A DNA stretch of 27,796 bases from Candidatus Gastranaerophilales bacterium (GTDB taxonomy: Bacteria > Cyanobacteriota > Vampirovibrionia > Gastranaerophilales > Gastranaerophilaceae), in NCBI GenBank assembly GCA_944323495.1, contig CALUSZ010000082.1, positions 1 to 27,796 of the forward strand, in the 5' to 3' direction. Positions 23,175 through 27,796 of this stretch are shown piece by piece; within the stretch, counting starts at the first letter, position 1; each line of letters begins with the position of its first letter. The translations under genes were made by a program, and so were the position numbers. The notes below the pieces were generated by a model. That model saw nothing but the letters and a program-made list of their open reading frames with translations. It ran no database searches and was not told the DNA's origin.

Positions 23175-24656
23175 ATGGGAATGGCAGCATCACAAGTTAG
23201 ACTTTTGCAGCTAACCAGCCGAAAAAATACAATCGGCCGGCAGCTTGAAAGTTTGTCTATGCAAAAAACTTCCCTTACAAGAGAGATGCAAGGTGTAACA
23301 AAAGAATACCAGAACGCATTAAACAGCAAGGTATTAAAATGGTCTAACAATTCTGGTGCTAGTTATGTTGACTTAAGTTATTCAAACTTAATGCGCCCCG
23401 GTTCTGCCAATAATAATATTCCATACCTTATTACAGATAAAAATGACAAGGTAGTGCTTGACAGCCAATACCAAAAATACGCAGAGATGATCTCTCCAGA
23501 CGGGGCCCCAGGCGGCGACTGGGAGTCTAACCGTTCTAAAATATTATCGTCTTTAACCGGAATACCTGTCGAAGATATAGAAGCTTCTGACAGCGCATCA
23601 GAAGCTCTTGATACAGCAGCAGAAAAAGTTAATACTTTACAAAATGAAGTTGATACACTAAAAAAGAATTGCTCAAATAAACAAACAACTGATGATTTTA
23701 TTAAAAATTGTTTCGGTTCTGTTACTGGGTTTAGTTATAGTGGCAAAGAAGAATCAAATTGTCTATATTCAGATGACCCTACGTATGCACTAAGTTTAGG
23801 ACAATCTTCTGTTGCTGCAAATAATCTAGAAAGCTTATTAAGCCAAATTTATAGTAATGTATCACCATTTTTACACACTGAAGATCAGGAAGCGTTTAAA
23901 GCCGCTTGTGATGAGACGGTACAAATTTACACTGACTATATTGATGCTGCAGCAGAAGATTGTCTTGACATCTGTCCGCTATCTATTGAAAAAACAAATA
24001 ATAATAGCAATATTTGTATAAAAGTTCAAGATTTATTAGATTGTATTTTAAATCAATATGAAAAATCTGGCGGAACCTACTCCACCAGCACGGTGAACTC
24101 TGAAGAAACATACTATTATTCGGTAGATAGAAATTCAGAAGCTTATAAAGCATATGAAACTAAGCTAGCAGAACTTGAAGCCGCAAAAGCAGAATACGAA
24201 GAATGTGTAGATACTTCTAATCAAACATTGACATCTGAAGAAGAATCTTCAATAAATTTTTATGATCAACTCTTTTCCGCAATAGCAGAAAAAGGATGGG
24301 TTGGAAACTCACAGGTTTCTGATAATGACTATCTTAACCAAATGCTGCAAAACAATCAATATTACATAACTACAATTGACTCTAATACAGACGAAGACGG
24401 CGATGAATATTTTGAATATGACACCAGCATAGCTTCTAACTTTGAAAATATCTTTATCGTTAACGATTCTGATGCCGCGGAAGAAGCACTGGCTGAATAT
24501 GAATATCAAAAAAGTATCATTAACGAAAAAGAATCCAGAATTGATACAAGAATGCAAAACCTTGAAACAGAACAAGCAGCTATTAACGAAATGATTAAAG
24601 GTATAGAAACTGTTAGAGATGATAATACAGAACGTAACTTTAGTATAATGTCATAA
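23175..24656 (+). CDS. Coiled-coil protein of unknown function (MGMAASQ family)
   Basis: I do not recognise a named domain. With ATG 23175 (AAAGGAAAG upstream) the protein has 493 aa. An upstream in-frame ATG at 23112 would add 21 residues with no matching pattern. The N-terminus MGMAASQVRLLQLTSRKNTI continues as a helix rich in Gln, Lys and Glu. The middle (residues 166-344) holds nine cysteines in an otherwise acidic, polar stretch, and residues 325-345 form a short coiled coil. The last ~60 residues (INEKESRIDTRMQNLETEQA and on) are a strong amphipathic helix ending RNFSIMS. No signal peptide or membrane segment is visible. From memory, proteins with this N- and C-terminal pattern are common in gut Melainabacteria. 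Helical ends around a variable middle recall type III-exported filament proteins, but that is only an analogy. It lies 50 bases before ffh. Confidence 0.82.
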   Translation: MGMAASQVRLLQLTSRKNTIGRQLESLSMQKTSLTREMQGVTKEYQNALNSKVLKWSNNSGASYVDLSYSNLMRPGSANNNIPYLITDKNDKVVLDSQYQKYAEMISPDGAPGGDWESNRSKILSSLTGIPVEDIEASDSASEALDTAAEKVNTLQNEVDTLKKNCSNKQTTDDFIKNCFGSVTGFSYSGKEESNCLYSDDPTYALSLGQSSVAANNLESLLSQIYSNVSPFLHTEDQEAFKAACDETVQIYTDYIDAAAEDCLDICPLSIEKTNNNSNICIKVQDLLDCILNQYEKSGGTYSTSTVNSEETYYYSVDRNSEAYKAYETKLAELEAAKAEYEECVDTSNQTLTSEEESSINFYDQLFSAIAEKGWVGNSQVSDNDYLNQMLQNNQYYITTIDSNTDEDGDEYFEYDTSIASNFENIFIVNDSDAAEEALAEYEYQKSIINEKESRIDTRMQNLETEQAAINEMIKGIETVRDDNTERNFSIMS

Positions 24657-24664
24657 TAGCTATG

Positions 24665-24707
24665 TTTGTGATATCCTTATTTTTATAGTATTAGAGGATA
24701 TCACAAA
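24665..24707 (+). promoter_or_regulatory. Stem-loop covering the ffh ribosome-binding site
   Basis: TTTGTGATATCCT (24665-24677) and AGGATATCACAAA (24695-24707) are perfect 13-base complements with a 17-base AU-rich loop. The right arm contains the AGGA ribosome-binding site and the A of the ffh ATG, so in RNA this fold would block initiation. There is no T-run after either arm, so it is not a standard terminator. It could also be a DNA operator. Confidence 0.6.
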
Positions 24708-26080
24708 TGTTCGATTCGTTATCAGACAAATTACAGGATATTATTGCAAAAACAGCAGGACAAAAGGAGCTTACGCAGGACAATATGCAGGAGGCTCTTA
24801 GAGAAATAAGGCGTGCTTTATTGGAGGCTGATGTTAATTTAAGAGTCGTTAAGGCTTTTATATCCAATATTAAGGATAGGGCTGAAGGCGAAAATGTTTT
24901 GCTGGGAGTTAATCCTTCACAGCAGCTTGTAAAAATTGTTCATGATGAATTAATCGAGCTTTTGGGAAAAGAAGCTAACCCGCTTAATTTTTCAGGGCAC
25001 CCGAACCTTATTATGATGCTCGGGCTTCAAGGGAGCGGTAAAACGACTTCTTCAGCTAAATTAGCCGTAAAGTTAAAAAAAGAAGGAAGAAACCCGCTGC
25101 TTGTTGCCTGTGACGTATACAGACCTGCTGCTATAACCCAATTAAAAGCTTTAGGAGAACAAATTGGGGTTGAAGTTTATTCGGAAGAGTCTAAAGATGT
25201 TCAGGCAATTATACAAAATGCTATAAACTATTCAAAAGAAAAAGGATTTAACACCCTAATCCTTGATACAGCCGGACGCTTGCAGATTGATACAGACATG
25301 ATGGCAGAATTGCTTTTGATAGATAGAATCTTCCACCCTGCTGAAAAGCTTCTGGTAATTGATTCTATGACAGGGCAGGAAGCTGTTAATGTTGCTGAAA
25401 ACTTTGATGCGCAGCTGAGTATTACAGGGCTTGTACTTACAAAACTGGACGGTGACTCAAGAGGCGGGGCTGCATTAAGCGGTGTATATTGCACGCATAA
25501 GCCGATTAAATTAACCGGAACCGGCGAAAAACTAAACGCTCTTGAGGATTTTTATCCGGAGAGAATGGCAACAAGAATTCTCGGAATGGGGGATATTGTA
25601 TCTCTTGTAGAACGAGCACAGGAAGTTTTTGATGAAAAGACTGCAATGGAGATGGAAAAGAAAATGGCTAAGGCAGAATTTTCTTTCAACGATTTTCTCA
25701 AAATGCAGTCACAGATGAAGATGTTCGGTTCAATTGATCAGCTTCTGGGAATGATTCCTGGGTTAAAAATTTCTAAAGACGACAGGCAAAAACTTTCACA
25801 TGAAGGCGAAAAACAGTTCAAGCGAATAGAAGTATTCATACAAAGTAAGACGCCGGAAGAGCGCGAACACCCGGAATTAATGAATTCTTCCCGCAAAAAA
25901 CGTATTGCTGCGGGTTCAGGGATTCCGATACATGACCTGAATGTCTTTATCAATCAGTTTGAACAGATGAGAAAAATGATGAAAGGTGTATCTGATTTTA
26001 AGAAAAATATCGGAGGTAACCAGCAGAAGGCAAAACTTTCTATGCACCAGATGATGAAAAATATGAGACGATTCAGATGA
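24707..26080 (+). CDS. ffh: Signal recognition particle protein Ffh (SRP54)
   Basis: Ffh binds signal sequences of nascent membrane and secreted proteins with the 4.5S/SRP RNA and docks on FtsY at the membrane. The 457-aa protein has an N-terminal helical N domain (1-95) and the GTPase G domain. G motifs are GLQGSGKTT (106-114), DVYRPAA (136-142), DTAGR (187-191), TKLD (245-248) and GTGEKL (271-276). The methionine-rich M domain follows from about 310, with the RNA-binding SRKKRIAAGSG (395-405) and a Met-rich tail. The start is preceded by GAGGA inside a stem-loop. It overlaps pth by four bases (ATGA). The ribosomal gene rpsP, often next to ffh, is absent here. Confidence 0.98.
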   Translation: MFDSLSDKLQDIIAKTAGQKELTQDNMQEALREIRRALLEADVNLRVVKAFISNIKDRAEGENVLLGVNPSQQLVKIVHDELIELLGKEANPLNFSGHPNLIMMLGLQGSGKTTSSAKLAVKLKKEGRNPLLVACDVYRPAAITQLKALGEQIGVEVYSEESKDVQAIIQNAINYSKEKGFNTLILDTAGRLQIDTDMMAELLLIDRIFHPAEKLLVIDSMTGQEAVNVAENFDAQLSITGLVLTKLDGDSRGGAALSGVYCTHKPIKLTGTGEKLNALEDFYPERMATRILGMGDIVSLVERAQEVFDEKTAMEMEKKMAKAEFSFNDFLKMQSQMKMFGSIDQLLGMIPGLKISKDDRQKLSHEGEKQFKRIEVFIQSKTPEEREHPELMNSSRKKRIAAGSGIPIHDLNVFINQFEQMRKMMKGVSDFKKNIGGNQQKAKLSMHQMMKNMRRFR

Positions 26081-26622
26081 AATTAGTTGCAGGATTAGGG
26101 AATATTGGCGATAAATATATTTTTACAAGGCATAACGCAGGATTTATGCTCATAGATAGTATTGCGCTAAATTCAAACCTGACTTTTCGTGAGAATTCAA
26201 GACTCAAATGTCTCATAACCAATATCGGCGATTGTCTTTATATTAAACCAACCACTTTTATGAACCTGTCAGGCGAGGCTGTGAGAGCAGTTATGGATTA
26301 TTATAAAATACCGGTAGAAGATGTTTTAATCGTATTTGATGATTTATCACTTGAACTTGGCAAGATAAGATTTCGTCCTAACGGCTCCGACGGAGGCCAT
26401 AACGGGATTAAATCCGTAATAAAGCATCTGGGTACAAGTGAAATTGCAAGATTAAAAATCGGGATAGGACCGCAGCCTAATATACCTTCTGAAGTTTTTG
26501 TATTACAAAATTTTTCAAAAGAAGAACTTGAAGTCCTAAAGGGTGCCATTGGAAAAGCAAAAGAGGGAATCCAGTGCTATTTTAAAGAGGGAATGGCTGC
26601 AGCACAGAATAAATTTAACTAG
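26077..26622 (+). CDS. pth: Peptidyl-tRNA hydrolase
   Basis: Pth cleaves the ester bond of peptidyl-tRNA released prematurely from ribosomes, recycling tRNA. At 181 aa it is slightly short but complete. The catalytic His19 and substrate-binding Asn20 lie in TRHNAGF. KPTTFMNLSG (57-66), Asp89 in FDDLSLELGKIR and GGHNGIKS (106-113) are the other active-site segments. The ATG overlaps the ffh stop as ATGA, so translation is coupled; the AGGAG for the next gene overlaps the pth stop. The operon groups two translation-linked housekeeping functions. Confidence 0.97.
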   Translation: MKLVAGLGNIGDKYIFTRHNAGFMLIDSIALNSNLTFRENSRLKCLITNIGDCLYIKPTTFMNLSGEAVRAVMDYYKIPVEDVLIVFDDLSLELGKIRFRPNGSDGGHNGIKSVIKHLGTSEIARLKIGIGPQPNIPSEVFVLQNFSKEELEVLKGAIGKAKEGIQCYFKEGMAAAQNKFN

Positions 26623-26631
26623 GAGAATAAT

Positions 26632-27796
26632 ATGAACTTAGCAGAACAACTTGAACAAAATGAAAAATATGATGAAGCGTATGCAGAATATAAAAAAATA
26701 CTTGTTAAAAAGCCTGATGATATAGAGATTTTAACAAAACTTGCTCATGTTGCAATGATTTTGGACAAAAAAGATGATGCTAAAACATATTATGCCAAAA
26801 TTCTGGAACTTGATCCTGCAAATATTCTTGCCCATGAACAGCTTATAGATTTATTCTGTCACGAGGATAGGTTTAAGTATTATTTGTTCAGAGGCAATCT
26901 GCACGCTCTTCAACAGCAGATGAGCCATGCAAGAAGTGATTACAAAAAGGCAATAGATCACGCTAAAGACCCTAAAGAAGCATTACCTGCAAGATATTTG
27001 TATGCCGGATTATGCGAAGGTCAGGGGAAACTTCAGGAAGCAATTGATGAGTATTTAAAAATATCGGATTATGATGAAGGCAATGCCACAGTATTTTTAA
27101 AATTAGCCGAGCTATATGAAAAAACTGAGGGCTTAATCTCTGCAATACAGACTCTTGAGCGAGGACGAAATGACAGAGGGTTTAAAGGTTTTGAAGAAAT
27201 TCTTGCCGGATATTATATTAGAAATTCTCAGCCGGAAAAAGCGTATGAGCTTACTAAAAACGACTTAACTAAGGCAAGAGCACTTTTTGATATGGATAAA
27301 AATGAAGCCGGATATGATATTTTGATGAAAAATAAATCAAAGTACGCAAATGAAAAGACTTTTCATTCCCTTCTTGCTCAATACTATTTCCAAAAAGATA
27401 TGTTTGATGAAGCTTTTAAGGAAATTGATGAGTTTGCAAAATTAGACCCGAATTCTCCGCTAATTTACCAGATGAGAGCTCTTATTTGTGAAAAGCAGGA
27501 CGATTCATTCAACGAACACATAAATTGGGGTAAGTATAATATTCTAAGGGGTGAAAGAGATGTTGCTCTGAATGAGTACCTTACCGCATACAGGTTTAAT
27601 GATAAAGATATTGACCTAATTGAAACAATAGCAGCCCTTTTAGAGGCAGAAGGCGATAAAACAAAAGCAAGTGAATTTTATGAAAGACTCGCGGATGTTG
27701 ATCCAAAGAACAAACTTGCGCTCCAAAAACTTGCAGAATTCAGAGAGTCAATAGGCGATAATTATGGAGCTATTGAATATATGGACAGGCTTAAGG
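26632..27796 (+). CDS. TPR-repeat protein, C-terminus outside window
   Basis: The frame opens at ATG 26632, six bases after an AGGAG (26621-26625), and stays open for 388 codons to the window end. The sequence is a run of tetratricopeptide-like helical pairs beginning MNLAEQLEQNEKYDEAYAEY; further copies include 'AKTYYAKILELDPAN', 'AIDEYLKISDYDEGN' and 'ALNEYLTAYRFNDKD'. No signal peptide is seen. A segment at about residues 215-240 departs from the repeat pattern. It is the third gene of the ffh-pth operon, nine bases after pth. The partner and function are unknown. Confidence 0.86.
   Translation, partial: MNLAEQLEQNEKYDEAYAEYKKILVKKPDDIEILTKLAHVAMILDKKDDAKTYYAKILELDPANILAHEQLIDLFCHEDRFKYYLFRGNLHALQQQMSHARSDYKKAIDHAKDPKEALPARYLYAGLCEGQGKLQEAIDEYLKISDYDEGNATVFLKLAELYEKTEGLISAIQTLERGRNDRGFKGFEEILAGYYIRNSQPEKAYELTKNDLTKARALFDMDKNEAGYDILMKNKSKYANEKTFHSLLAQYYFQKDMFDEAFKEIDEFAKLDPNSPLIYQMRALICEKQDDSFNEHINWGKYNILRGERDVALNEYLTAYRFNDKDIDLIETIAALLEAEGDKTKASEFYERLADVDPKNKLALQKLAEFRESIGDNYGAIEYMDRLK

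Noticed and set aside
23112..23175. Longer start for the 493-aa unknown protein
   Set aside because: The added residues are unlike the rest, and the MGMAASQ start at 23175 has a nearby purine-rich ribosome-binding site.
24665..24707. CRP/FNR-type operator (TGTGA...TCACA) before ffh
   Set aside because: The half-sites are 29 bases apart, whereas CRP needs six. The long continuous stem is better explained as an RNA hairpin.

Overview
The window looks like chromosomal DNA from an AT-rich Gram-negative-type bacterium. My best guess is a gut-associated non-photosynthetic cyanobacterial relative (Melainabacteria/Vampirovibrionia, order Gastranaerophilales). This rests on base composition, many TPR proteins, and a protein of unknown function starting MGMAASQ, a type of N-terminus I remember from that group. 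No marker in the window proves the taxonomy. There are no rRNA or tRNA genes, CRISPR arrays or transposases, and no gene-free stretch exceeds 300 bases.

Left part (1-17209, all minus strand): two extraordinary flagellar-type genes flank a small housekeeping cluster. The first is one uninterrupted reading frame from a GTG at 10786 to beyond base 1, at least 3595 codons. It begins with a flagellar-cap (FliD) N-terminal domain. About 22 flagellin/hook 'IN'-type modules follow, interrupted by three GLUG-type beta-helix blocks. The second (13181-16990, 1269 aa) has genuine flagellin N- and C-terminal helices around six of the same modules and one GLUG block. Between them lie aroE, a secreted thioredoxin-fold protein and rfbA, apparently one operon. 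Both large genes have good sigma-70-type promoters.

Middle part (17210-21222): mutS2 (minus) and tatD-tlyA (plus) are divergent, with both promoters so close to the start codons that the mRNAs should be almost leaderless. tatD and tlyA overlap by four bases, and tlyA starts with TTG.

Right part (21284-27796): a 547-aa TPR protein (minus) diverges from a 493-aa coiled-coil protein of unknown function (plus); a perfect 10-bp inverted repeat lies between them. Then come ffh, pth and a TPR gene cut by the window end. A perfect 13-bp stem-loop covers the ribosome-binding site and first base of the ffh start codon.

The housekeeping genes cover the shikimate pathway (aroE), dTDP-sugar synthesis (rfbA), branch/ribosome-rescue ATPase activity (mutS2), nuclease (tatD), rRNA methylation (tlyA), protein targeting (ffh) and peptidyl-tRNA recycling (pth). 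The novelty is the pair of chimeric, module-sharing flagellar filament/cap proteins, which suggests a decorated or adhesive filament rather than a plain flagellum.
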